This document shows, in pieces, positions 8,984 through 16,733 of a DNA stretch of 64,000 bases. Origin of the DNA: Tepidimonas alkaliphilus. GTDB taxonomy: Bacteria; Pseudomonadota; Gammaproteobacteria; Burkholderiales; Burkholderiaceae_C. Below the pieces are notes generated by a model, which saw only the letters and a program-made list of their open reading frames with translations, was not told the origin of the DNA and ran no database searches. Location of the stretch: NCBI RefSeq assembly GCF_007556595.1, contig NZ_VJNB01000001.1:186001-250000 (forward strand). Direction: 5' to 3'. The position numbers were made by a program, and so were the translations under genes. Position 1 is the stretch's first letter. The number at the start of each line of letters is the position of its first letter.

Positions 8984-9388
8984 ATGGGCGCACACCGCCA
9001 GCCTCCGGCGCTGGTGCCGACGCTGACCGACATGGTGGAGCCGGCGCCCGAGCCGACCGCAGAGGCCGCGACCGCACTGTTGAACGGCTCAGCGGGTCCG
9101 CTGCAACCGTGCCAGGCCGAGGCCGCTCTCACGTCCCTCACGTTCGACGAGGCGGCCTTGGACGAGGTGGTGGAGCGGGTGCTGGCCCGTTTGCAGCCCC
9201 ATCTGCAACAACAACTGCAGGCGGCCTGGGCGCGTTGGCTGCAGCAGCGCCTGGCGGAGGAGGGGCCGGCCTTGCATCAAGCGCTGCTGCGCGAGCTGGC
9301 TGGCTCCCTGCGGGCGGAGTTGACGCGGATCGGGCGCGAAGCCTTGGCGAACCGAGGAGGCTTGCATGGCCAGCATGATCCGAAATGA
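8984..9388 (+). CDS. Hypothetical protein with amphipathic C-terminal helices
   Basis: I do not recognise a characterised family. The protein is about 134 residues from the ATG at 8984, which has AGGAGG about 9 bases upstream. A GTG at 8975 is also in frame but sits on top of that ribosome site. The first half is low-complexity and Ala/Pro/Glu-rich. From about residue 50 it becomes helical: FDEAALDEVVERVLARLQP, then QQQLQAAWARWLQQRLAEE, and a last helix. Similar short proteins follow holC in other Burkholderiales (from memory, not checked). The position in the pepA-holC transcript is the only functional hint. Confidence 0.6.
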   Translation: MGAHRQPPALVPTLTDMVEPAPEPTAEAATALLNGSAGPLQPCQAEAALTSLTFDEAALDEVVERVLARLQPHLQQQLQAAWARWLQQRLAEEGPALHQALLRELAGSLRAELTRIGREALANRGGLHGQHDPK

Positions 9389-9479
9389 CACTGGTTTTGG
9401 TGTATCTTTGTGAACCTGCGGGCATCAAAGCCGATGGTGCCCAGATCTTGTATCGTTGCTCATCCACAGAAAGGTCACC

Positions 9480-10658
9480 ATGCAAAACTACACCAAAGTG
9501 GCGTTGGCCGCGGCTGCGGCGCTGGCGCTGACGGCGTGCGGCAAAAAAGAAGAAGCTCAGCCTGCGGCGCAGGGCAGCGCGGTGGAGCCGCTGATCGTCA
9601 AAATTGGTCACGTCGGGCCCACCAGCGGCCCGATCGCGCACTTGGGTAAAGACAATGAAAACGGCGCGCGCATGGCCATCGACGAACTCAACGCGGCGGG
9701 CATTCAGCTGGAGGGCCGTCCGGTCAAATTTGAGCTGCTGGCCGAAGACGACGCCGCCGACCCCAAACAGGGCACCGCGGCTGCCCAGAAGCTGGTGGAT
9801 GCCAAGGTCAACGGCGTGATCGGCCACCTCAACTCCGGCACCACCATCCCGGCGTCGCAAATTTACAACGCCGCGGGCATTCCCCAGATTTCGCCGTCGG
9901 CCACCAACCCGAAATACACGCGGCAGGGCTTCAACAACGTATTCCGCGTGGTGGCCGACGACACGCATCTGGGCGGCACGTTGGGCAAATACGCGGTGGA
10001 AAAACTCGGCGCCAAGAAAGTGGCGGTGATCGATGATCGCACCGCTTACGGCCAAGGCGTGGCCGACGAGTTCGAAAAAGGCGTCAAGGCTGCCGGCGGC
10101 GAGGTGGTGGATCGTGAATTCACCAACGACAAGGCCACCGACTTCAACGCCATCCTCACCAAAATCAAAGCCAAGAAGCCTGATGTGATCTTCTTCGGCG
10201 GCATGGACGCCGTGGCCGGCCCGATGCTCAAGCAAATGAAGCAGCTGGGCATCAATGCCAAGTTCATGGGCGGCGACGGCATCTGCACCAGCGAGCTGCC
10301 GAAGCTGGCCGGCGACGGCATGGCCGACGAGCAGGTTTATTGCGCGGAAGCCGGCGGGGTGGAAGGCGAGCAAAAGGCTGCCATGGAAAAATTCCGTGCC
10401 GATTACAAAGCCAAGTTTGGCATGGATGTGCAGGTCTATGCGCCCTATGTGTATGACGCCGTGCACGTGATGGCCAAGGCGATGCAAAACGCCAACTCGG
10501 CCGACCCGGCCAAGTATCTGCCCGCGCTCAAGCAAATCAGCTACAAGGGCGTGACCGGTCTGATTGAGTTCGACGAGAAAGGCGACATCAAAAACGGCGC
10601 CTTGACCCTCTACACCTACAAGGGCGGCCAGCGCACCGAAATTGCGGTGGTGCGCTGA
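9480..10658 (+). CDS. Branched-chain amino acid ABC transporter substrate-binding lipoprotein (LivK-like)
   Basis: This is a type I periplasmic binding protein of the Leu/Ile/Val-binding family. The N-terminus is a signal peptide with lipobox LTAC (Cys near residue 20), so it should be a lipoprotein and not a soluble periplasmic protein. Family segments include KIGHVGPTSGPIAHLGKD, NGARMAIDELN, GVIGHLNSGTTIPAS, YGQGVADEF and the fold-closing FFGGMDAVAGPMLKQ. Mature length of about 370 residues is typical. The start at 9480 follows a purine-rich AGAAAGG site; the frame is open to 9456. No permease or ATPase genes are nearby, so it must work with a transporter encoded elsewhere. A strong terminator follows. 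Confidence 0.88.
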   Translation: MQNYTKVALAAAAALALTACGKKEEAQPAAQGSAVEPLIVKIGHVGPTSGPIAHLGKDNENGARMAIDELNAAGIQLEGRPVKFELLAEDDAADPKQGTAAAQKLVDAKVNGVIGHLNSGTTIPASQIYNAAGIPQISPSATNPKYTRQGFNNVFRVVADDTHLGGTLGKYAVEKLGAKKVAVIDDRTAYGQGVADEFEKGVKAAGGEVVDREFTNDKATDFNAILTKIKAKKPDVIFFGGMDAVAGPMLKQMKQLGINAKFMGGDGICTSELPKLAGDGMADEQVYCAEAGGVEGEQKAAMEKFRADYKAKFGMDVQVYAPYVYDAVHVMAKAMQNANSADPAKYLPALKQISYKGVTGLIEFDEKGDIKNGALTLYTYKGGQRTEIAVVR

Positions 10659-10720
10659 AGCGCGGGACAGCGGCGGCTTCCCATCTTAGCCGCCGTGTGG
10701 TCGGCTTAAGTTCGCGAGCA

Positions 10721-10746
10721 AACCCCGCTTTAAGCGGGGTTTTTTG
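10721..10746 (+). terminator. Rho-independent terminator after the livK-like gene
   Basis: A 10-bp perfect inverted repeat (AACCCCGCTT and AAGCGGGGTT) is followed directly by a run of T residues. It lies about 60 bases after the stop of the binding-protein gene. Confidence 0.9.
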
Positions 10747-10802
10747 TGGACGATGGCGGCGGCCAGTGCGCGGCTGCGGCGCTGCCATGCCAGCCTGACG
10801 AC

Positions 10803-10838
10803 CAAAGCAAAAGCGCCCCGGCCAAGCGGCGGGGCGCT
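10803..10838 (-). terminator. Rho-independent terminator for the SWIB gene (minus strand)
   Basis: Read on the minus strand, AGCGCCCCG and CGGGGCGCT form a GC-rich stem with a 9-base loop, followed by TTTTGCTTT. It lies about 60 bases beyond the SWIB gene stop and faces the terminator of the livK-like gene. Confidence 0.8.
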
Positions 10839-10896
10839 GACGGCTGTGTCCGCTTGCCGTGACAACCGGTTCAAGCGGCTACAGCGGTTCATTCCC

Positions 10897-11232
10897 TCAG
10901 GACAGGTGCGTGCTGATGATCTTGGTCATCTCAAACATGGAAACTTGCGGTTTTTTTAGCACCGCCTGCAGCTTGGCGTCGGCGTTGATCATGCGTTTGT
11001 TGGCCGCGTCCTGCAGTTTGTTTTTCTTGATGTAGTCCCACACCTTTTTCGTGACTTCCGTGCGCGGCAGCGGTTTGGAGCCGACGATGGCGGCCAGCTC
11101 GGCGCTCGGGGTCATCGGCTTCATGAAGGCCGCATTGGGCGTGCGCTTGGTCGCGGAAGAGGCCGCCGCACTTGGGGCCGACTTGGTGGTGGACGTGGAC
11201 TTGGTCGCAGCAGCTTTTTTTGCAGTGGCCAT
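10897..11232 (-). CDS. SWIB/MDM2 domain protein with lysine-rich histone-H1-like N-terminus
   Basis: The 111-residue protein has two parts. Residues 1-33 are an Ala/Lys/Ser/Thr-rich basic tail (MATAKKAAATKSTSTTKSA...) like bacterial histone-H1-like proteins. Residues about 35-111 form a SWIB/MDM2 domain, with MKPMTPSAELAAIVG, the central PRTEVTKKVWDYIKKNKLQD, and KRMINADAKLQAV near the end. In eukaryotes this fold works in chromatin remodelling. The bacterial versions in chlamydiae and betaproteobacteria are thought to bind nucleoid DNA, but no function is established. The ATG at 11232 is preceded by AAGGAT; the frame is open upstream without homology. It has its own terminator, so it is monocistronic. 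Confidence 0.88.
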   Translation of the reverse strand: MATAKKAAATKSTSTTKSAPSAAASSATKRTPNAAFMKPMTPSAELAAIVGSKPLPRTEVTKKVWDYIKKNKLQDAANKRMINADAKLQAVLKKPQVSMFEMTKIISTHLS

Positions 11233-11296
11233 GTGAGTCGATCCTTGGTTGGTTGCAAGCTCCCCAAGCGCGGCGCGAACGGCACGCCCGCCGGGA

Positions 11297-11332
11297 TTTG
11301 CGCATCGTAATGCCAACGAAGCCGGTTTTCCA
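11297..11332 (-). promoter_or_regulatory. Probable sigma-70 promoter of the SWIB gene
   Basis: On the minus strand, TGGAAA (11332-11327), a 17-base spacer and TACGAT (11309-11304) resemble -35 and -10 elements. This would give a leader of about 65 bases before the ATG at 11232. Inferred by consensus matching only. Confidence 0.35.
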
Positions 11333-11443
11333 GCTTCGCGGCGTTCTTGGGCTTCAAAGGGTGCGTTTTCCCGGGGTTGTATGGTGCGCAGCGTTGCGTG
11401 GCGCAGACGCTTGGGGGCAGCGCCGCAATCCTCGCAGGCCGTT

Positions 11444-12268
11444 TCAACCTGCCCGCAGCGCTTCCCAGGTCATGGTAGCCGCCAGCGCATACAACAGCAG
11501 GGCAAAGACCCGCTTGAGCGCGGCCACAGGCAGCGCATGAGCCAGCCGCACTCCCAGCGGCGCCATCAGCACGCTGGCGGTGGCCAGAACCGCCAGCGCC
11601 GGCAAAAAGACATAACCCAGCGACCCAGGCGGACGTCCGGCCACGCTGGCTCCCGACCACAGATAACCCGCTCCGTTGGCCAGGGCGATGGGAAAACCCA
11701 GCGCCGCGCTGGTGGCCACGGCCTGGTGCATGACCACCCCGCACCAGGTCATGAAGGGCACGCTGATGAAGCCGCCGCCTGCCCCCACCAAGCCAGAGAC
11801 GAACCCGATGGCGCCGCCGGCGGCAAACTGCCCTGCGGGGCCCGGCAAGCCGCGACTGGGCTTGTCCTGAGACTGACCTGCCGAGCGCAGCATCTGCGTG
11901 GCCGAAAACGCAATAAACGCCGCAAACAGCAGCGCCAACCAACGTCCCGGGATGACATGGAAAACGCCGGCGCCAGCCAGCAGCGAGCCGATCACGATCC
12001 CGGGCGAAAGGTTGCGCACCAAATCCCAGCGCACCGCGCCGCGGCGGTGGTGCGCGCGCACGCTGGATAGGGAGGTGAACAAAATGGTGGCCATCGAAGT
12101 GGCGATGGCCATTTTGACCGCCAGGTCCGACGCCACTCCACGCTGGGTTAGGATGAAGGTGATGAATGGCACCATCAGCATGCCGCCGCCGATGCCCAGA
12201 AGTCCGGCCAGCAGCCCCGTGACCAAGCCAAGTGCGGCCAGCTCAGCAATCAACCAGGTTTCAAGCAT
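11444..12268 (-). CDS. Sulfite exporter TauE/SafE family membrane protein
   Basis: The roughly 274-residue protein has the TauE/SafE (DUF81) plan of 7-8 membrane helices in two related halves. Each half carries a glycine-rich motif: LGLVTGLLAGLLGIGGGML near the N-terminus and GGAIGFVSGLVGAGGGFIS in the middle, followed by SVPFMT. The family exports sulfite, sulfoacetate or related organosulfur anions across the inner membrane; the substrate cannot be read here. The start MLETWLIAEL at 12268 is chosen because the family begins there, but an ATG at 12289 is possible. The gene is monocistronic and lies downstream of 6S RNA on the same strand. Confidence 0.85.
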   Translation of the reverse strand: MLETWLIAELAALGLVTGLLAGLLGIGGGMLMVPFITFILTQRGVASDLAVKMAIATSMATILFTSLSSVRAHHRRGAVRWDLVRNLSPGIVIGSLLAGAGVFHVIPGRWLALLFAAFIAFSATQMLRSAGQSQDKPSRGLPGPAGQFAAGGAIGFVSGLVGAGGGFISVPFMTWCGVVMHQAVATSAALGFPIALANGAGYLWSGASVAGRPPGSLGYVFLPALAVLATASVLMAPLGVRLAHALPVAALKRVFALLLYALAATMTWEALRAG

Positions 12269-12348
12269 GATGAAAAGGGCGGGACGCATCCGCCTGAACG
12301 TCGAGCAGCGGGGGGCGGGATGAGCGCGGCAGCCCGCAGAAGGAGGGT

Positions 12349-12517
12349 GTCTGCCAAACCGCCGGGCTGGCATCCTGAACGCAGGGGTTCAGGTGGGCGA
12401 GGGCAGCGTGGCTTCGGGTTCGTCTGACGCGAGACGATCGCGCCCGCCACGCGATGTACCAAGCCCGAGCTCAATGAGCATTGGTTCAAGGAATTTAGAG
12501 CCCGAGGGCTGGCAGAC
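12349..12517 (-). ncRNA. ssrS: 6S RNA
   Basis: 6S RNA binds sigma-70 RNA polymerase by mimicking an open promoter. The closing stem is GUCUGCCA (12517-12510) with UGGCAGAC (12356-12349). The 5' arm contains CCTTGAACCAAT. An apical hairpin CGCGATCGTCTCGCG is near the middle. The 3' arm has CCTGAACCCCTGCGTTCAGG followed by GCCAGCCCGGCGG, matching the E. coli 3' arm layout (CCTTGAACCAAGGGTTCAAGG, then ACAGCCTGCGGCGG). Length of about 170 nt and location just downstream of zapA are the standard proteobacterial context. The 3' end is approximate. A second 10-bp inverted repeat (12522-12513 with 12426-12417) could form an alternative fold. Confidence 0.85.
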
Positions 12518-12523
12518 GAACCA

Positions 12524-12552
12524 ATTGTACCCCGCAGGGGATCGGCTGTCTT
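12524..12552 (-). promoter_or_regulatory. Sigma-70 promoter of 6S RNA
   Basis: On the minus strand, AAGACA (12552-12547), a 17-base spacer and TACAAT (12529-12524) place the start at about 12517, a G, exactly the first base of the predicted 6S closing stem. Confidence 0.7.
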
Positions 12553-12564
12553 GATCGATTGCCC

Positions 12565-12939
12565 TTACTGCGACTGTTCATGGCTGCCCAGCGCCTCATC
12601 CAGCCGCTGGATCAAGCGGCGCAAGCGCTCCTCGATGCCAGCAGGCAAAGCCGCCGGGTCTTTGGCAGGGGGCTCCGGTTCTGGGGTGCCGAAGGAGGAA
12701 TGCCGAAAGGCGAGCGCTGGGTCGCGGTGCGCGGCGTCAAATGCGATGTTGAGCGCCGCCAACACCGCAATGCGGTCACGGGCTTTGACTTTGCCGGCAT
12801 CGCGGATGCGGCACATCGCCGTGTCCACTTGGGCGACGGCCTCGCGCAGGGCCGCCTCCCCGTCGGCAGGGCAGGCCAGCACGTAGGTCTGGCTCATGAT
12901 CTGCACTTCGACCTGCTTGATGGGGGCTGCGGCCGTCAT
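12565..12939 (-). CDS. zapA: Cell division protein ZapA
   Basis: ZapA is a small cytosolic protein that bundles FtsZ protofilaments and stabilises the Z ring. The 124-residue protein starts at the ATG at 12939 (MTAAAPIKQVEVQIMSQTYV). It shows the ZapA N-terminal beta domain (EVQIMSQTYVLACPADGEAALREAVAQVD), the helix with RDRIAVLAALNIAFD, and a C-terminal coiled coil (IEERLRRLIQRLDEALG). The start overlaps the stop of the coiled-coil gene upstream (ATGA, 12936-12939). 6S RNA follows on the same strand. The frame is open further upstream but only with low-complexity sequence that overlaps the preceding gene. Confidence 0.92.
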   Translation of the reverse strand: MTAAAPIKQVEVQIMSQTYVLACPADGEAALREAVAQVDTAMCRIRDAGKVKARDRIAVLAALNIAFDAAHRDPALAFRHSSFGTPEPEPPAKDPAALPAGIEERLRRLIQRLDEALGSHEQSQ

Positions 12940-13145
12940 GGCTGCGTCTCCGCCCCATCCAGGGCCGTGGCCAGCGCCTGCAGGCGCTGGCGCGCTTGCT
13001 GGCATTGCGCAAGCAGCTGATCACGCTCTTGCTGCAAGCGCTGAATTTCTTGTTCGAGCAACGCCTCGCGGCGCTGCAGCGCCTGGTAGCGCTGCACCAA
13101 TCGCTCCACGCGCGTGGTGAGTTCGTCGATCAGAGGGATTTCCAT
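12936..13145 (-). CDS. ZapB-like coiled-coil protein (TIGR02449/DUF904 type)
   Basis: The 69-residue protein is almost entirely a predicted coiled coil: IDELTTRVERLVQRYQALQR followed by heptads with Leu at regular spacing up to RLQALATALD. It matches the short ZapB-like family regularly found immediately upstream of zapA in betaproteobacteria, thought to help position the Z ring through ZapA. It is translationally coupled to zapA by an ATGA overlap. A TACAAT -10 element on the minus strand lies only about 10 bases upstream of its ATG, so the mRNA may be nearly leaderless. Confidence 0.8.
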   Translation of the reverse strand: MEIPLIDELTTRVERLVQRYQALQRREALLEQEIQRLQQERDQLLAQCQQARQRLQALATALDGAETQP

Positions 13146-13154
13146 TAGGCCAAG

Positions 13155-13188
13155 ATTGTAGGCGGTGCGCTCGCCCCGGCGCTACAAT
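13155..13188. promoter_or_regulatory. Divergent promoter region between zapB-like gene and cobalamin riboswitch
   Basis: The 34-base segment begins ATTGTAG and ends CTACAAT, a 7-bp inverted repeat giving a TACAAT -10 element on each strand. The plus element (13183-13188) is placed about 10 bases before the riboswitch. The minus element (13160-13155) precedes the zapB-like gene. No good -35 is visible for either. Confidence 0.5.
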
Positions 13189-13196
13189 CAGACTGC

Positions 13197-13420
13197 GTTG
13201 GTGCTCGCGCTGCTCGATCGTAGCGGCGCAGTTAAACGGGAAGCTGGGAGGCGGCGGCCGCTCGAGGTACGCCGCCCAACCAGCGCTGCCCCCGCAACGG
13301 TAAGTGGACGTCGCCGTGCCTGTCCGGCACGGCGGCCGCTTCCGGCCCCACGCCACTGGGTGCCCGCCGCGCCCGGGAAGGCGCCGGAGGTTGTTTCCAC
13401 CAGCCCGGAGACCGGCCAAC
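13197..13420 (+). promoter_or_regulatory. Cobalamin (adenosylcobalamin) riboswitch
   Basis: The leader of the btuB-type gene contains the cobalamin riboswitch core in order: GTTAAACGGGAAGCTGG near 13234; the highly conserved GCTGCCCCCGCAACGGTAAG near 13284; the B12-box GCCACTGG near 13351; GGGAAGG near 13375; and AGCCCGGAGACCGGCC near 13402. Length (about 225 nt) fits. In proteobacteria this class represses translation or elongation of B12 uptake and synthesis genes when adenosylcobalamin is abundant. It lies about 90 bases before the btuB start and probably controls at least btuB to cobJ. It fills the only stretch in the window above 300 bases without a protein gene. Confidence 0.95.
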
Positions 13421-13510
13421 GTGGTGGCGTGGCGTGTGCAGCGCTGCGCTGGTTCGCCTGCGCACCGTCGGGGTTGGCGGTGAGGGTTCGTCGATGCCCT
13501 TCGATCCGAC

Positions 13511-15364
13511 ATGATCCATTCCGCTCTTGCCGGCCGCCTGCGGCCGGTGGCGCTGGCGTGCGCGTGCGCCAGCTTCGCCCTGTCTGCCCGCGCGGCCGAG
13601 CCGGCCGCCAAGCTCGAGGCGGTGGTCGTCACCGCCAGCCGAACCGAGACCGCCAGCCGCGACCTGGTGGCCGACGTGGTCGTCATCGACCGCGACACGC
13701 TCGACCAGTCCGCCGGGGCGACGCTGACGGAGGTGCTGCGCCAGCACGCCGGCGTGCAGATCGCCAGCAACGGCGGCTGGGGCAAGCAGGCCAGCGTCTT
13801 CCTGCGCGGCACCGAGGCGCGGCATGCGCTGCTGCTGATCGACGGCGTGCGCTACGGCTCGGCGACGCTCGGCCAGCCGAACTGGGACAACCTGCCGCTG
13901 GAGGCGATCGAGCGCATCGAGGTGCTGCGCGGCCCGGCGGCGGCCCTCTACGGCAGCGACGCGGTCGGCGGCGTGGTGCAGATCTTCACCCGCGCCGGCG
14001 CCGAGGGACCGGCACGGCCCCATGCCGGCGCCACGGTCGGCAGCTATGGACGGCGGGAGACGCGCGCCGGCGTCTCCGGCGGCACGGCCCAGGTGCGCTA
14101 CGCGCTGGGCGTCTCGGCGGGCCGGGAGGATGGCTTTTCCGCCACCAACGAGCGCGTGCCGTTCGGCAACTTCAACCCCGACCGCGACGGCTTCGAGCAG
14201 CGCGCGCTGCACGCCCGCCTGGACGCCGACCTCGCGCCGGGTCTGCGGCTGGCAGCGCACGCGCTGGTCTCCAGCGGCGACAGCCAGTTCGACAGCAGCC
14301 TGAACGGCTCGGCCAGCTTCGACGTGCATGGCCTGACCACCACGCGGGTCTGGGGCGTGACGCTGACGCAGGCGTGGACGGGTGGCGGGCGCACGCAGCT
14401 GAAGTTCGGGCGCGCCGACGACCTGACGCGCAACCTCTATCGCACCGCCACCACCGTGTTTGACACCGAGCGCCGCCAGTGGACGCTGCAGCACGACCAG
14501 CCGACCTCGCTGGGGACTTTCACCGTCGGCGTGGACCATGTGCGGGAAGAGGTCAACAGCACCACCGCCTACACGGTGCGCGACCGCAATCTGGATGGCG
14601 TTTTCGCCGGCTGGCACGGGCGCGCTGGCGCGCACCGTTGGCAAGCCAATGTGCGGCGCGACGACAACTCGCAATTTGGCGGCGCCACCACCGGCTCGCT
14701 GGGCTACGGCTACGACGTGGCGCCGGGCTGGACGGTGCTGGCCGCGGCCGGCACGAGCTTCAAAGCGCCGACGTTCAATCAACTTTACTTTCCGCAGTTT
14801 GGCAACCCCACCACTCAGCCGGAAAAGGGCCGCAGCCGTGAGCTGGCGCTGCAGTGGGCCCAGGGGCCGCACCAGTGGCGGCTGACCTACTTCGAGCAGC
14901 GCATCCGCGGCTACATCACGACGACGCCCGTGGTGGTCAACCTGCCCAAGGTCGCCATCGACGGCTGGAGCTTCACGGGCCAGACCGTGCTGGATGGTTG
15001 GCGCATCGGCGGCAGCTTGGAGCTGCTGGAGGCGCGTAACCGCACACCAGGATCCAATTTTGACCGTCGGCTGCCGCGCCGCGCGGAAGAGCAGCTGACG
15101 CTGACGGTGGAGCGGTCGCTGGTGGGCTGGTGGGTGGGGGCGCAGGCGCTGCTGGTTGGGGATCGCTTCGACGACGTGGCCAACACGCGCCGCATGGGCG
15201 GTTTTGGCACCTTGGGTTTAACCGCCCAACGCGCGCTGGCCCCTGGCTGGACGCTGCGGCTGAGGCTGGATAACCTGGCCGACAAGCGCTACGAGACCGC
15301 CTGGGGTTACAACCAGCCCGGGCGCGCGGCTTACGTGACGCTGCAGTGGCAGCCACCGCGCTAG
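13511..15364 (+). CDS. btuB: TonB-dependent vitamin B12 outer-membrane receptor BtuB
   Basis: BtuB takes up cobalamins across the outer membrane using TonB energy. The 617-residue protein has a signal peptide (about 1-28, ending SARAA), a TonB box around residues 35-42 (LEAVVVTAS), a plug domain with LLLIDGVRYGSATLG and the classic IERIEVLRGPAAALYGSDAVGGVVQI, and a 22-strand barrel ending in aromatic-rich VTLQWQPPR. Length matches BtuB (about 600). The cobalamin riboswitch directly upstream strongly supports the substrate. It is the first gene of the B12 cluster; cobB begins 19 bases after it. Confidence 0.93.
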   Translation: MIHSALAGRLRPVALACACASFALSARAAEPAAKLEAVVVTASRTETASRDLVADVVVIDRDTLDQSAGATLTEVLRQHAGVQIASNGGWGKQASVFLRGTEARHALLLIDGVRYGSATLGQPNWDNLPLEAIERIEVLRGPAAALYGSDAVGGVVQIFTRAGAEGPARPHAGATVGSYGRRETRAGVSGGTAQVRYALGVSAGREDGFSATNERVPFGNFNPDRDGFEQRALHARLDADLAPGLRLAAHALVSSGDSQFDSSLNGSASFDVHGLTTTRVWGVTLTQAWTGGGRTQLKFGRADDLTRNLYRTATTVFDTERRQWTLQHDQPTSLGTFTVGVDHVREEVNSTTAYTVRDRNLDGVFAGWHGRAGAHRWQANVRRDDNSQFGGATTGSLGYGYDVAPGWTVLAAAGTSFKAPTFNQLYFPQFGNPTTQPEKGRSRELALQWAQGPHQWRLTYFEQRIRGYITTTPVVVNLPKVAIDGWSFTGQTVLDGWRIGGSLELLEARNRTPGSNFDRRLPRRAEEQLTLTVERSLVGWWVGAQALLVGDRFDDVANTRRMGGFGTLGLTAQRALAPGWTLRLRLDNLADKRYETAWGYNQPGRAAYVTLQWQPPR

Positions 15365-15383
15365 ACCCTGACCGCGCCTTGCC

Positions 15384-16733
15384 ATGCGCTGCCCCGCGCT
15401 GCTGATCGCCGCCCCGGCCTCCGGTCAGGGCAAGACCAGCGTCACCGCGGCGCTGGCGCGCTGGCACGCGCGCCAGGGGCGGCGCGTGCGGGTGTTCAAG
15501 TGCGGGCCGGATTTTCTCGATCCGCAGTGGCTGGCGCTGGCCAGCGGCCACCCGGTGGACAACCTCGACCTCTGGATGAACGGCGAGGCCGACGTGCGCG
15601 CGCGGCTGGCGCGCGCGGCGCAGCAGGCCGACCTGATCCTGATCGAGGGGGTGATGGGCCTCTACGACGGCGAGCCCAGCGCCGCCGAGCTGGCGCAGCG
15701 GCTGGGCATCCCGGTGCTGGCGGTGGTGGACGCGGGGGCGATGGCGGGCACCTTTGGCGCGCTGGTGCACGGGCTGCGCCACTACCGGCCCGGGCTGCCG
15801 TGGGCCGGGGTGCTGGCCAACCGCGTCGCCGGCGCGGGGCATGCGCAGATGCTGCAGGCGGCGCTGCGCGACGGCGACGGCCCCTGGTGGGGGGCGCTGC
15901 CCCGCGACCAAAGCATGGCCCTGCCTGAGCGCCATCTGGGCCTGACCCAGGCCGGCGAGCTGCCGGATGCGCGGGCGCGGCTGGACCGGCTGGCCGATGC
16001 GCTGCAGGCCACGCCGCTGGGCCGGCTCGCCTGGCCCGATTGGCAGCGCTGGGCGGTGGAAATGCAAGCGTCCGTCGAGCCGCCCTTGGTGGAGCCGTGG
16101 CTGGCCGGGCGGCGCATCGCGGTGGCGCGCGATGCGGCGTTCGGCTTTCTCTACCCCGCCAACGTGGAGACGCTGCAGGCGCTGGGGGCCGAGGTGGTGT
16201 TCTTTTCGCCGCTGGCGGACGAGCCGCTGCCCGAGGCCGACGCGCTGTGGCTGCCGGGCGGCTACCCGGAGCTGCACGCCGACCGTCTCGCCTCCGCGGG
16301 TCGCACGCGCGCCAGCGTGCAGCGCCACGTGCAGGCGGGCCGGCCGGTGTGGGCGGAGTGCGGCGGCATGCTGGCGTTGCTGGAGGCGCTGACGTTGGCC
16401 GATGGGCGGCGCGTGCCGATGTGGGGGCTGCTGCCCGGGCAGGCCGTCATGCGCCTGCGGCTCGTGGCGCTCGGGCCGCACGCCTGGGCCACGCCGTGGG
16501 GCGAGCTGCGCGGGCACACCTTTCATTACTCGGAGGCGCAGATCCCGCTGGCGCCCGTGGCGCACACCACCCCGGCGCGGGCGCATGGCCGGCCCGAGGC
16601 CATCTGGCGCCACGGGCCCATCCTGGCGAGTTATTTCCACGCCTGGTTCGCCTCGGCCCCGCGCGCGGTGGCGCAGCTCCTTTCGCCGCAGCATGAGCGG
16701 GTGCCAGCCGTGTCGCAGGAGGCCGCCGCATGA
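15384..16733 (+). CDS. cobB: Cobyrinate a,c-diamide synthase (CobB/CbiA)
   Basis: CobB uses glutamine and ATP to amidate the a and c carboxylates of (hydrogeno)cobyrinate. The 449-residue protein has the expected two domains. The N-terminal synthetase half carries the P-loop APASGQGKTSVTAAL, then KCGPDFLDPQWL and LIEGVMGLYDG. The C-terminal type I glutamine amidotransferase half has LWLPGGYPELHA and the nucleophile region VWAECGGMLALLE, with a closing His near GHTFHYSE. It overlaps the next gene by 4 bases (ATGA). In the aerobic pathway this acts on hydrogenobyrinate before cobalt insertion by CobN. Confidence 0.95.
   Translation: MRCPALLIAAPASGQGKTSVTAALARWHARQGRRVRVFKCGPDFLDPQWLALASGHPVDNLDLWMNGEADVRARLARAAQQADLILIEGVMGLYDGEPSAAELAQRLGIPVLAVVDAGAMAGTFGALVHGLRHYRPGLPWAGVLANRVAGAGHAQMLQAALRDGDGPWWGALPRDQSMALPERHLGLTQAGELPDARARLDRLADALQATPLGRLAWPDWQRWAVEMQASVEPPLVEPWLAGRRIAVARDAAFGFLYPANVETLQALGAEVVFFSPLADEPLPEADALWLPGGYPELHADRLASAGRTRASVQRHVQAGRPVWAECGGMLALLEALTLADGRRVPMWGLLPGQAVMRLRLVALGPHAWATPWGELRGHTFHYSEAQIPLAPVAHTTPARAHGRPEAIWRHGPILASYFHAWFASAPRAVAQLLSPQHERVPAVSQEAAA

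Noticed and set aside
12417-12522. A separate ncRNA of about 106 nt closed by GGTTCGTCTG/CAGACGAACC
   Set aside because: The longer 6S model explains the promoter, the apical hairpin and the conserved 3' arm beyond 12417. The repeat is kept only as a possible alternative fold.
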